Positions 6,341 through 13,544 of a stretch of 16,350 bases of DNA are shown here, in pieces. The notes beneath the pieces are model-generated. The model ran no database searches, had not been told where the DNA came from, and was given only the letters and a program-made list of their open reading frames with translations. The position numbers and the translations under genes were made by a program. The first letter of the stretch is position 1, and each line of letters starts with the position of its first letter. This stretch comes from Micavibrio sp. UBA1672 (GTDB lineage: Bacteria; Pseudomonadota; Alphaproteobacteria; Micavibrionales; Micavibrionaceae), in assembly GCA_002320665.1 (NCBI GenBank), contig DCKO01000071.1, positions 1 to 16,350 on the forward strand. Reading direction: 5' to 3'.

Positions 6341-7015
6341 TTAACAACTTTTCTCATAATCCTGAAGGCGTTTTCCCTTTTCATCTTTGAAGTATTCATC
6401 AATAATTTGTAGTTCCTTTATCCTGTCAATGCGGAAATTTCTGAAGTCATTTCTTTTTTCACACCATGCTAATAATAACCATACGGGGCTAAAAAAAACG
6501 AGGCATAGTGGACGTACTTTACGAAAAGTAGAGTTTCTTTCTTCATCTTCGTAAGAAAAACTAAGTTTGTTTTTACTGCGGATAGCCCGGCGAAGTGAGG
6601 TAAAGTCTATGATGATATCTTTTTTGTCTTTTGACGGGAATGAGAATAAAAATGTCTCTGAAATATCTTTTTGGATTCGTTCAGGTAATACGCTTGTAAG
6701 TTTATCAATGGCTTGGCTAGCGGATTTTGCAAGTTCTTTATCTCCCCAGTTTTGAACCATTTTAGCGCCTAGCATAAGGGCGTCTAGCTCTTCTAGTCCA
6801 AACATAAGGGGTTGAACCAGATAGTCACGTTCTAAAATATACCCCATACCGGCTTCCCCTATGATGGGGACACCTGACATATTTAGATCTGCGATATCTC
6901 TATAGATTGTACGGGGGCTGACTTCCAGAACTTCGGCAAGCTTTTCAGCTGTGACTACCTGACGTCGTGCTTTTAGATATTCTACAATTCTAAATAGTCT
7001 ATCAGCTTTTCTCAT
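6341..7015 (-). CDS. YafY-type transcriptional regulator, HTH-WYL
   Basis: This 224-residue regulator has an N-terminal DeoR/HTH_11-like helix-turn-helix (residues 2-61, with the recognition helix near SPRTIYRDIADL) and a C-terminal WYL domain (about 137-210) containing RPL...PVWLLLAWCEKR and FRNFRIDRI, the typical YafY pattern. WYL domains are thought to sense small ligands or nucleic acid and to control DNA binding by the HTH. I chose the ATG at 7015 because GAGGG sits 6 nt before it; a GTG at 7030 lies upstream of that site. It is transcribed away from an NTF2-like gene across a short intergenic region carrying a perfect 13-bp inverted repeat, so control of that gene and of itself is the likely role. 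The inducing signal is unknown. Confidence 0.92.
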   Translation of the reverse strand: MRKADRLFRIVEYLKARRQVVTAEKLAEVLEVSPRTIYRDIADLNMSGVPIIGEAGMGYILERDYLVQPLMFGLEELDALMLGAKMVQNWGDKELAKSASQAIDKLTSVLPERIQKDISETFLFSFPSKDKKDIIIDFTSLRRAIRSKNKLSFSYEDEERNSTFRKVRPLCLVFFSPVWLLLAWCEKRNDFRNFRIDRIKELQIIDEYFKDEKGKRLQDYEKSC

Positions 7016-7038
7016 AAGTTGCCCTCGCACATGATTAT

Positions 7039-7044
7039 ATTATA
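7039..7044 (-). promoter_or_regulatory. -10 element of the WYL regulator gene
   Basis: A perfect TATAAT on the minus strand lies 4 bp outside the left arm of the 13-bp inverted repeat. The normal -35 position falls inside the repeat and has no good consensus, so RNA polymerase binding should be affected by whatever binds there. The leader would be about 20 nt. Confidence 0.5.
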
Positions 7045-7048
7045 CGCA

Positions 7049-7080
7049 AACACTCCTGACAACACGCTGTCAGGAGTGTT
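7049..7080. promoter_or_regulatory. Operator: perfect 13-bp inverted repeat
   Basis: AACACTCCTGACA (7049-7061) and its exact complement TGTCAGGAGTGTT (7068-7080) are separated by 6 nt. The half-site centres are 19 bp apart, about two helical turns, which suits a dimer. The repeat lies between divergent HTH-WYL and NTF2-like genes, and a -10-like hexamer flanks each end (4 and 3 bp away). No T-tract follows, so a terminator is unlikely. The likely binder is the adjacent regulator; that is inference. Confidence 0.8.
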
Positions 7081-7083
7081 GTG

Positions 7084-7089
7084 CATAAT
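7084..7089 (+). promoter_or_regulatory. -10 element of the NTF2-like gene
   Basis: CATAAT begins 3 bp after the right arm of the inverted repeat and mirrors the TATAAT on the other side. Its -35 position would also fall inside the repeat and is poor, which suggests a promoter that depends on, or is blocked by, the bound regulator. The leader would be about 50 nt. Confidence 0.4.
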
Positions 7090-7144
7090 GAAAATTAGAG
7101 ACCTTTGAGGTCATATTAATTAACGTCAAAATGGAGAGATACCG

Positions 7145-7519
7145 ATGACAGACTATATTAAAATCGTAGAAGAGATGGTTGCTGCTTGGGATGGCAAGGA
7201 TACAGATAAAATGCGTTCTTTATTGCATAAGGATTACAGTTTTAAAGGGCCGATGATGGAAGCTAACAGTATTGAAGAAGCACTTGAGCAGATGGCGTCC
7301 TGTCCTTTCGAGGGGAGTTGCAAGACGGTCGATATTATCGTGGATGGTAACAGGGTTGTTCATACCTTTGACTGGCATGCAACTGCGCCGTTTCAGGGGG
7401 TAATTCCGATGGTCGAGATTATGTCTTTTGTTGATGGCAAGATCAAGACCAGCCAGATGTATTACGATACAGGAGCATTTCCCAAGGATGTGATAGAGAA
7501 TATGCAACAGGCTGCATAA
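7145..7519 (+). CDS. NTF2/SnoaL-like family protein
   Basis: This 124-residue protein has the outline of a cone-shaped NTF2/SnoaL fold. It starts with the helix VEEMVAAWDGKD, continues with DKMRSLLHKDYSFKGPM (about 21-37), and ends with the strand pair VEIMSFVDGKIKTSQMYYDTGAF (about 90-112), where DGKI and the following Tyr-Asp are typical. Members include isomerases, cyclases, hydrolases and non-catalytic binding proteins, so a reaction cannot be named. There is no signal peptide. A GGAGAGA ribosome-binding site precedes the ATG. It is divergent from an HTH-WYL regulator with a shared inverted-repeat operator, a pairing that suggests inducible expression. The hairpin after its stop carries its T-tract on the opposite strand. 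Confidence 0.88.
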   Translation: MTDYIKIVEEMVAAWDGKDTDKMRSLLHKDYSFKGPMMEANSIEEALEQMASCPFEGSCKTVDIIVDGNRVVHTFDWHATAPFQGVIPMVEIMSFVDGKIKTSQMYYDTGAFPKDVIENMQQAA

Positions 7520-7527
7520 TGTATAAT

Positions 7528-7557
7528 AAAAAAAGCGGGCCTATATTAAGGCCCGCT
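7528..7557 (-). terminator. Rho-independent terminator of acnA
   Basis: On the minus strand a perfect 8-bp stem, AGCGGGCC with GGCCCGCT (7534-7541 and 7550-7557), has an 8-nt loop and is followed by seven T (7528-7534). It lies about 51 nt beyond the acnA stop. On the plus strand the hairpin follows the NTF2-like gene but lacks a T-run, so it would act there only weakly. Confidence 0.9.
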
Positions 7558-7608
7558 GACAAATAGGGTGGAGAGACCCTTAACTCACGATTTTCACTTT
7601 GTTAAAGA

Positions 7609-10287
7609 TTACGCAGCATTCGCGATTTTACGCAGCACGTAATGGAGAATCCCGCCATTGCGGAAGTACTCGAGTTCATCCAGCGTGTCTATACGACATA
7701 GCAATTGGACATCCTGTTCTGATTCATCGGCGTAGTGGACGGTCATAGATAGGGTTTGAGCGGGTTTTAGATTGCTTGATATCCCTTTAATGTCGAAGCG
7801 TTCATCACCACGCAAGTTCAAAGTTTTGCGGTTTTTTCCGCCTGTGAATTGCAAGGGGAGTACGCCCATACCAATCAGATTTGATCTATGGATACGCTCA
7901 AAGCTCTCGGCGACGACGGCTTTTACGCCCAGCAGTCTTGTACCTTTGGCCGCCCAGTCACGTGATGATCCTGTACCGTATTCTTTACCGGCAATAACAA
8001 CTAGTGGCTGACCTTCGGCTTTATATTTTACGGCGGCGTCATAAATGCTCATTTGCTCGCCTGATGGGACATGCTTGGTAAAGCCGCCTTCTACGCCGTT
8101 TAGCATTTCGTTTTTGATGCGGATATTGGCAAATGTTCCTCTGGACATGACTTCGTCATTGCCACGGCGAGATCCATAAGAGTTGAAATCTTTTGGATCG
8201 ACGCCTTTGGATTGTAGATATTGGCCAGCCGGTGAGTCCGCCTTAATCGCGCCAGCCGGAGAGATATGGTCTGTGGTGACAGAATCTCCGAGGATTGCGA
8301 GGGCATATGCGCCTTCGATATCCGGCACAGGAGATGGGTCATTGGCCATGCCTGTGAAGAAAGGCGGGTTTTTCACGTAAGTGGAAGCGGAATCCCATTT
8401 ATATGTTTGGCTGGCTGCGCTGCCGCCAATGGCTTGCCATTCTTTTGGTCCTTTGAACACATCGGCGTAGCGCTGTGTGAACATATCGGATGTCAGGCTT
8501 TCGCGGACAGTCTCGGCAATTTCCTGATTGGTTGGCCAGATATCCTTCATAAAGACATCATTACCATCTTTGTCTTGGCCCAATGGCTCGTTATATAGAT
8601 CAATGTGCATTGATCCTGCCAGAGCGTAGGCCACGACAAGTGGTGGGCTGGCGAGGTAATTGGATTTGACATGCGGGGAGATGCGCCCCTCAAAGTTTCT
8701 GTTGCCCGAGAGGACAGATGTTACATTCAAATCGCCTTCTTCTACTGCAGCTGCGATAGGGGGCGGCAGAGGACCGGAATTCCCGATACAGGTCGTACAG
8801 CCATAACCCACAGTGTTGAAGCCGAGTGCGTCCAGATGTGCTTGCAAGCCGGATTTTTCGAGATAGTCGGTAACGACTTGTGATCCGGGGGCAAGGGATG
8901 TCTTGACCCATGGTTTGACCTTAAGACCAAGTTCATGCGCTTTTTTAGCAACAAGACCAGCGGCAACCAGAACATCGGGGTTGGATGTATTAGTACAGCT
9001 TGTAATCGCGGCAATTACCACATCGCCATTGGCTAACTCGTAATCTGTGCCCTCTACTGCAACGGATGTTTCCTCTGGTACAAGTTCCTTGAAAGCAGGG
9101 GCGGCATTTGACAATGCAATGCGGTCTTGTGGGCGTTTTGGTCCTGAAATAGACGGTTCGACTGTGGAGAGATCAAGTTCTAATGTTGTTGTAAAGACCG
9201 GATCAGGTGATTTTGAATCGCGCCACATGCCTTGTTCTTTGGCGTAGGCTTCAACGATTTTTACACGGTGTTCATCACGGCCTGTAAAGCGCAAGTAACG
9301 AAGCGTTTCTTCATCAATCGGGAAGAAGCCACAAGTTGCGCCGTATTCGGGGGCCATATTTGCGATCGTCGCTTGGTCGGCCAGTGTCAGGTGGTCCAGA
9401 CCTTCGCCGAAGAATTCTACAAATTTGCCAACAACGCCAAGCTCGCGGAGCATTTCAACAACGCGCAAGACAAGGTCTGTGGCGGTTGTGCCTTCCTTTA
9501 GTTTGCCGGTCATTCTGAAGCCGACAACTTCGGGGATCAGCATGGAAACAGGCTGGCCGAGCATCGCAGCTTCAGCTTCGATACCGCCCACGCCCCAGCC
9601 TAGTACGGCCAGACCATTGACCATCGTTGTATGGGAATCCGTGCCTACAAGGGTATCAGGGTAAATAACTTGTGTGCCCGGATTATTCTTGTCCTCGTCC
9701 ATCCAGACGGTTTGTGCCAGATATTCGAGATTAACTTGGTGGCAGATACCTGTGCCCGGAGGTACAACGCGGAAATTATTAAAGGCATCCTGACCCCAGC
9801 GCAGGAAGCTGTAACGTTCGCCGTTACGTTCAAACTCTTTCTCGACGTTTGCTTGGAAAGCTTTGGCTGTGCCGAATTCATCGACCATCACCGAGTGGTC
9901 AATGACCAGATCAACGGGGCTGAGCGGGTTGATGTTCTGCGCATCGCCACCTAAGGCAACCATGGCCTCGCGCATGGCAGCCAGATCAACCACAGCCGGC
10001 ACGCCTGTGAAGTCCTGCATCAGCACGCGGGCAGGGCGATAGGCGATTTCGTGCGTGGAACGTTTTAGATCCAGCCAATCGGCGATTGCTTGAATATCAT
10101 CTTTTTTCACACTTTGCCCATCTTCAAAACGCAGGAGGTTTTCTAGCAGAACTTTGAGCGTGTAGGGCAGTTTTGAAACGTCACCGATATGTTTTTCTGC
10201 TTCTTTCAAAGAGAAATAATCGTAGCTTTTGCCATCAATAGTCAGTGTTTTTCTTGTTTTAAAACTATCTTGTCCTGTGCTTGTCAT
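7609..10287 (-). CDS. acnA: Aconitate hydratase AcnA
   Basis: At 892 residues it has the usual length of the AcnA/IRP1-type aconitase, which interconverts citrate and isocitrate through cis-aconitate in the TCA cycle. The three 4Fe-4S ligand cysteines are present: C431 in SCTNTSNP, and C497 and C500 in GCTTCIGNSG. Other family hallmarks include TLVGTDSHTTMVNGLAVLG near 212-230, and in the C-terminal swivel domain GDSVTTDHISPAG (667-679) and the substrate-binding loop GTGSSRDWAAKG (771-782). The start is the ATG at 10285-10287, with AAGG about 11 nt before it. It stands alone, with its own intrinsic terminator. AcnA-type enzymes can bind RNA when they lose the cluster; nothing here tests that. 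No frameshift or missing key residue is seen. Confidence 0.98.
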   Translation of the reverse strand: MTSTGQDSFKTRKTLTIDGKSYDYFSLKEAEKHIGDVSKLPYTLKVLLENLLRFEDGQSVKKDDIQAIADWLDLKRSTHEIAYRPARVLMQDFTGVPAVVDLAAMREAMVALGGDAQNINPLSPVDLVIDHSVMVDEFGTAKAFQANVEKEFERNGERYSFLRWGQDAFNNFRVVPPGTGICHQVNLEYLAQTVWMDEDKNNPGTQVIYPDTLVGTDSHTTMVNGLAVLGWGVGGIEAEAAMLGQPVSMLIPEVVGFRMTGKLKEGTTATDLVLRVVEMLRELGVVGKFVEFFGEGLDHLTLADQATIANMAPEYGATCGFFPIDEETLRYLRFTGRDEHRVKIVEAYAKEQGMWRDSKSPDPVFTTTLELDLSTVEPSISGPKRPQDRIALSNAAPAFKELVPEETSVAVEGTDYELANGDVVIAAITSCTNTSNPDVLVAAGLVAKKAHELGLKVKPWVKTSLAPGSQVVTDYLEKSGLQAHLDALGFNTVGYGCTTCIGNSGPLPPPIAAAVEEGDLNVTSVLSGNRNFEGRISPHVKSNYLASPPLVVAYALAGSMHIDLYNEPLGQDKDGNDVFMKDIWPTNQEIAETVRESLTSDMFTQRYADVFKGPKEWQAIGGSAASQTYKWDSASTYVKNPPFFTGMANDPSPVPDIEGAYALAILGDSVTTDHISPAGAIKADSPAGQYLQSKGVDPKDFNSYGSRRGNDEVMSRGTFANIRIKNEMLNGVEGGFTKHVPSGEQMSIYDAAVKYKAEGQPLVVIAGKEYGTGSSRDWAAKGTRLLGVKAVVAESFERIHRSNLIGMGVLPLQFTGGKNRKTLNLRGDERFDIKGISSNLKPAQTLSMTVHYADESEQDVQLLCRIDTLDELEYFRNGGILHYVLRKIANAA

Positions 10288-10324
10288 GATGATAAACCTT
10301 GTAACCTATGGTTGATTGGTGTGA

Positions 10325-10354
10325 AGTATATGAGTCTTTCGAATACAGAGTCTA
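10325..10354 (-). promoter_or_regulatory. Putative acnA promoter
   Basis: On the minus strand TAGACT (10349-10354), an 18-nt spacer and TATACT (10325-10330) would give a leader of about 31 nt. A small ACACG/CGTGT inverted repeat (10354-10358, 10363-10367) abuts the -35. The -35 match is only 4 of 6. Confidence 0.35.
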
Positions 10355-10453
10355 CACGAAACCGTGTCATTGGTTAACAGTGAATTTGTGAAGAACCTGT
10401 TTTATGAATAAAGTTTTTTGTCTGGGAAAATTGTCCTGATTTTTTATAAATGA

Positions 10454-11146
10454 TTAGTTTTGAGAGGATTGTGTCTCTTCGGATGGCTCTTGGGAAATTG
10501 CGCACATGGATTCTGCCGCATCAAAACCTTTGAGTAGTGCATCAATTTCATCTTGGGATGACGCTTTTTGAACTTTCTCTTTGATGGCTTTTTCATCCGG
10601 TTTGACTTCGATACCCAGCTTTTCGAATGTCGAGCTGATACGGGTTTCGATATCATGTAGATTATCCAGTGTATTTCTGATTCTTTGGCCAGTAAGATCT
10701 TGAAATGTACAGGCCATAAGAATTTCCTGAATATCATTGCGGATTTTATCTTTAATATCTTCGTTGTTGTCTGGATTGTTCCAGTTGCTTTCCTCATCCA
10801 GATAACAGGAAATACGATCAGCCGCGTCCAGAATTGTATTTGCGGCGGCTTCTGTATCTTCAATAATTGCCTCTAATTCTACGCCGGAATTGGCGGCGGT
10901 ACGACCATCTTCGCCGTGATAGGAAATTGCGCTGATGACTTCAAGAATTTCGCTGAACTTTTTGGCTATGCCATCTTCGGCCATGTCGACTTGTTGTGCT
11001 GTCGCATTGATTTCCATGGAAAGTTCATCAAAGCGGCGTTTGATGAATACATCCATAGCGTCAAGTTTTTCTACTAAAGCCAGAACGCCTTGTGACTTGC
11101 CTTCGCTATTAGATTGCTCCAGCTGTGATACTGTGTTTTCCGACAT
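10454..11146 (-). CDS. cheZ: Protein phosphatase CheZ
   Basis: CheZ removes phosphate from CheY-P and so ends the chemotaxis signal to the flagellar motor. This 230-residue version carries the active-site motif FQDLTGQRI, with D150 and the catalytic Q154 equivalent to Asp143 and Gln147 of E. coli CheZ. It lies inside a long helical region (about 25-175) that would form the dimeric four-helix bundle. A flexible acidic linker leads to a C-terminal CheY-binding peptide, SQDEIDALLKGF at 197-208, which closely resembles the N-terminal CheY-binding peptide of FliM. I chose the ATG at 11146 (AAGGG about 10 nt upstream); a GTG at 11200 lies only 9 nt from a TATAAT element and would leave almost no leader. 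No other chemotaxis gene is in the window. Confidence 0.92.
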   Translation of the reverse strand: MSENTVSQLEQSNSEGKSQGVLALVEKLDAMDVFIKRRFDELSMEINATAQQVDMAEDGIAKKFSEILEVISAISYHGEDGRTAANSGVELEAIIEDTEAAANTILDAADRISCYLDEESNWNNPDNNEDIKDKIRNDIQEILMACTFQDLTGQRIRNTLDNLHDIETRISSTFEKLGIEVKPDEKAIKEKVQKASSQDEIDALLKGFDAAESMCAISQEPSEETQSSQN

Positions 11147-11209
11147 GATTTCGTGCCCTTTGGAATTCGTAAAATATGATTTTGGGGCGTTATAACCCAC
11201 ACGCGCTTC

Positions 11210-11234
11210 ATTATAAGCGTGAATTGTTTAACAA
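11210..11234 (-). promoter_or_regulatory. Putative cheZ promoter with overlapping palindrome
   Basis: A perfect TATAAT (minus strand, 11210-11215) lies 63 nt before the cheZ ATG. No standard -35 sits at 16-18 nt; the -35 region instead contains a small odd palindrome, TTGTT-T-AACAA (11224-11234). This could be an activator or repressor site, or chance in AT-rich DNA. Confidence 0.35.
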
Positions 11235-11273
11235 ATTCCTACCATGGGCTGATTTTTTTAAAAAAGTGCCGTT

Positions 11274-12281
11274 TTAGCTTTTTAAGGGCTCGTACAAGTC
11301 AAAAACATCAACGATCTCAAGGAGCTGTTCGACTTCCTGCTTACACTTCATAGCCTGTTGCTTGGTGGTGATGGGGGTGTGAATATCCGAAGCTTCGAAC
11401 ATGTCCTGATCGTAAGGGATCATCATGAAGATAAATTTTTTGCCGAATAAAACTGCGGTTAAAGGAGCATTATCAAAGATATCGGCGGCTTCGGCAAGTT
11501 CCTTAAGAAGGCGATCTCCAACCATAAGCTCTGCGCTATCGGGTTTTGTTGAGTAAACTGTGAATTTGTCCCATTTTTCTTCTGACGGGGTGACAAAGAC
11601 CTGTTTCATGGTTTTCCAGCGGCTTTTGGCGTAGGCCTTAACCATGCGGTCATTAGCCGTGATAATTGTGTGGCCGTCTATGACTTCTTCGGGGGTTTCA
11701 AGCAAGGCAAAAATGCCGTCAAAGACGAGTCCGGTTTTATGGGTTTTGGAATACATACGCGCTTCGGAGAAGATGACTTTTACGCCTTTATATGTACCCA
11801 TGAAGCAATCTTCGGCTTCGTAGCGATCATGGGCGGGTATCACGGCAAGTTTTCCAAGGATTCGGGAGCTAACGCCGCGTTTTGGATGGAAGCTTAAACC
11901 GTTCATGGCTTTGGCCATTTTTGGCATAAAGACTTCTTTGTGTTCGCGCTTGTATTTCTTTAACGGGAATCCTGCCCAGCTATATAAGAAGGCAGAAGGG
12001 GCAACAGAGATGGCTACGCACAGCAGTGCCTTGACGATATCACCTTCCATGAGGAAGAACCAACCAAAGGCGGTAATGCCTAAAAAGATAAAAAAGATAC
12101 TCGCGTTCATGGCAACAAAGCCGCGTGTGCGCATTTGCTTCATGCGGTGCAAGCGCATTTCTTCTGATTCTTCGATTAAGGCTTCTAGCTGTTTTGTGAA
12201 ACGCCGCTCTTCGATGCGGTTCATTTCATCAAGTTCGGTTTTATCTTCTGCCTGTTCTTCTGTTTTTTGTGCTTTGCTCAT
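11274..12281 (-). CDS. DUF3137 membrane protein
   Basis: This 335-residue protein matches the DUF3137 pattern: a charged N-terminal helical segment (1-52, Glu/Lys/Arg-rich, probably coiled coil), two membrane segments (about 55-77 and 84-103), then a cytoplasmic domain with YKREHKEVFMPKMAKAMNGLSF, a DRYEAEDCFMGTYKGVKVIFSEA core (about 152-174) and FDGIFALLETPEEVIDG. The biochemical function of DUF3137 is not known to me. The start ATG (12279-12281) has no strong ribosome-binding site and lies 14 nt after the stop of the preceding unknown gene, so the two are probably translated from one mRNA. LemA, a frequent neighbour of such proteins, is not present here. No clear terminator follows. Confidence 0.85.
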   Translation of the reverse strand: MSKAQKTEEQAEDKTELDEMNRIEERRFTKQLEALIEESEEMRLHRMKQMRTRGFVAMNASIFFIFLGITAFGWFFLMEGDIVKALLCVAISVAPSAFLYSWAGFPLKKYKREHKEVFMPKMAKAMNGLSFHPKRGVSSRILGKLAVIPAHDRYEAEDCFMGTYKGVKVIFSEARMYSKTHKTGLVFDGIFALLETPEEVIDGHTIITANDRMVKAYAKSRWKTMKQVFVTPSEEKWDKFTVYSTKPDSAELMVGDRLLKELAEAADIFDNAPLTAVLFGKKFIFMMIPYDQDMFEASDIHTPITTKQQAMKCKQEVEQLLEIVDVFDLYEPLKS

Positions 12282-12295
12282 AGGATATGATCTAA

Positions 12296-12871
12296 TCAGA
12301 TCAGGGGATTAAGGGCAAGTAAACGCTCGCTCTGTTCAAGTTGTAGGCCTTCTTTTTCAAAACTGGATTGACGAAGAGCGTTGCTTGCACGACCAAAACC
12401 TTCGGCAATAGCATCAAGCGGATTTTTAAGACTGACTTCTCTGTTTTCTCTGGCTTTGGGTGCCTCTCTGTCTTCAACTTTGCCATGTTGCTCGAAGTAT
12501 TGTTGGGCTTCATCGCGGATATGTGTTTCGCGCAGGGCTTTTAGCGCTTTTTTATCGCGGCGTCTCATCTTTCCGAGATGGGCAATCATGTCATCTTCGG
12601 TGAATTTAACATTATTGCCATTATTATGTGTTTCCAGCATTTCGGTTTCACGGGCTTTGCGGAACCATTTGCGTAAATCTTCTTCGTCCGTTGAGGCGGC
12701 ATTCATAAAAGCGGCAACGGCGATTCGGTCTCTGCTTTCCCTTTTGGAGGCATAGTGATCCTGAATAGATTGAAACGTATATTTAATAGGGGCTACGGCA
12801 ACACCTGCAACTGTGCCCAGAACATTGAATCCCGTGGTTAAGACCTGTTTTGTTGTATCTAAAGTTGCCAT
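12296..12871 (-). CDS. Hypothetical protein upstream of DUF3137
   Basis: I do not recognise this 191-residue protein. Residues 9-29 are hydrophobic and Gly/Val-rich (VLGTVAGVAVAP) and could insert in or lie on the membrane. The rest is highly charged and helical, with a basic run KMRRRDKK near 101-108 and an Arg/Glu/Pro-rich linker near 131-146. It ends with an amphipathic helix and LLALNPLI. I chose the ATG at 12871 because AGGTGA sits 5 nt before it; a GTG at 12880 falls inside that ribosome-binding site. Its stop is 14 nt from the DUF3137 start, which suggests the two proteins work together, perhaps at the inner membrane. That link is inferred from gene order only. Confidence 0.75.
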   Translation of the reverse strand: MATLDTTKQVLTTGFNVLGTVAGVAVAPIKYTFQSIQDHYASKRESRDRIAVAAFMNAASTDEEDLRKWFRKARETEMLETHNNGNNVKFTEDDMIAHLGKMRRRDKKALKALRETHIRDEAQQYFEQHGKVEDREAPKARENREVSLKNPLDAIAEGFGRASNALRQSSFEKEGLQLEQSERLLALNPLI

Positions 12872-12899
12872 TAATATCACCTAATTATTCTTTTTATGA

Positions 12900-12929
12900 A
12901 TAATAGCATGATAAATGCAAAAAAGGCAA
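12900..12929 (-). promoter_or_regulatory. Putative promoter of the unknown-DUF3137 pair
   Basis: On the minus strand TTGCCT (12924-12929), an 18-nt spacer and TATTAT (12900-12905) would give a leader of about 22 nt. A 7-bp inverted repeat (ATTATTC 12884-12890, GAATAAT 12898-12904) covers the -10 and start point and could be an operator or leader hairpin. Confidence 0.4.
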
Positions 12930-12944
12930 ATGGTTAAGGTCGCA

Positions 12945-13469
12945 CTAGAACCAGCGTCTGACGGATGCTTTGTACTCTTCGTATTTGTGACCAAAGCGGC
13001 GGGTGAGGTAGGTTTCTTCTTCGTCGATAACAAAGCGGTTGAAGGCATAAATAAGCGGGATCACAAGCGGTAATCCCCAAACTATATCAAAGATTAGAAC
13101 AACACCTAGATATAAGGAGATATAAGCAACATAAATAGGGTTTCTGGATAGGCCATAAGGTCCATCTGTGACAAGATTTGTGCTTGGCTGGTGCGGGTGC
13201 AGGGCAGTTCCGGCATTGATAAAACGCATAATGCACCATGTCATAAGGCCGGAGCCAAAGCTTAGGCCGATCATACCAAGCACCAGTTGTGCGCCCCAGC
13301 GTAGAAAGCTTTCTCCGGCAATAAGCTCTAAAATTACGGCTAGTGCCAAAATGCCAAGCGTAAGAAATGGTGGCAGGATTTTGACATCAGCATGATCACC
13401 GGATTGCTCAAAATCATCTTCCGGTGTGCTTGAATCTTCTGGAGGGGTGTCATCTTTCTCCTCTGCCAT
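12945..13469 (-). CDS. Isoprenylcysteine carboxyl methyltransferase-like membrane protein
   Basis: This 174-residue protein belongs to the bacterial ICMT/phospholipid-methyltransferase-like group. After an acidic cytoplasmic N-terminus (1-28, many Asp/Glu) it has four likely membrane segments (about 31-51, 59-82, 108-128 and 130-147). The SAM-binding signature is TDGPYGLSRNPIYVA (101-115), and the C-terminal pattern is IDEEETYLTRRFGHKYEEYKASVRRW (148-173), whose Glu, Tyr and Arg residues are typical of the family. The substrate is unknown, as bacteria generally lack prenylated CaaX proteins; lipids or small thiols are possible. I prefer the ATG at 13469; an in-frame GTG at 13520 would add 17 residues, and neither has a clear ribosome-binding site. 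It lies 75 nt after the 332-residue unknown and is probably co-transcribed with it. Confidence 0.88.
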   Translation of the reverse strand: MAEEKDDTPPEDSSTPEDDFEQSGDHADVKILPPFLTLGILALAVILELIAGESFLRWGAQLVLGMIGLSFGSGLMTWCIMRFINAGTALHPHQPSTNLVTDGPYGLSRNPIYVAYISLYLGVVLIFDIVWGLPLVIPLIYAFNRFVIDEEETYLTRRFGHKYEEYKASVRRWF

Positions 13470-13544
13470 GAACGGGATTAGATCATTGCAGAAGATTCTC
13501 TTCAAGCAATAATAGAGCACTAGCTGAAACTATCAGATATAAAA

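Noticed and set aside
8266..8598. Plus-strand open frames inside acnA, including 9232-9501 and 9631-9954
   Set aside because: acnA is complete and conserved on the minus strand; the opposite frames are Cys-rich or arbitrary and match nothing.
10444..10863. 139-residue minus-strand frame overlapping cheZ
   Set aside because: It is Lys/Ile-rich, as expected of a shifted frame, and the CheZ frame carries the recognisable active-site motif.
11147..11200. GTG start extending cheZ by 18 residues
   Set aside because: It is 9 nt from a TATAAT, leaving almost no leader, while the ATG at 11146 has AAGGG upstream.
12381..12755. 124-residue plus-strand frame rich in Ser, Arg and Cys
   Set aside because: It is antisense to a minus-strand gene with a good ribosome-binding site, and its composition is typical of a shadow frame.
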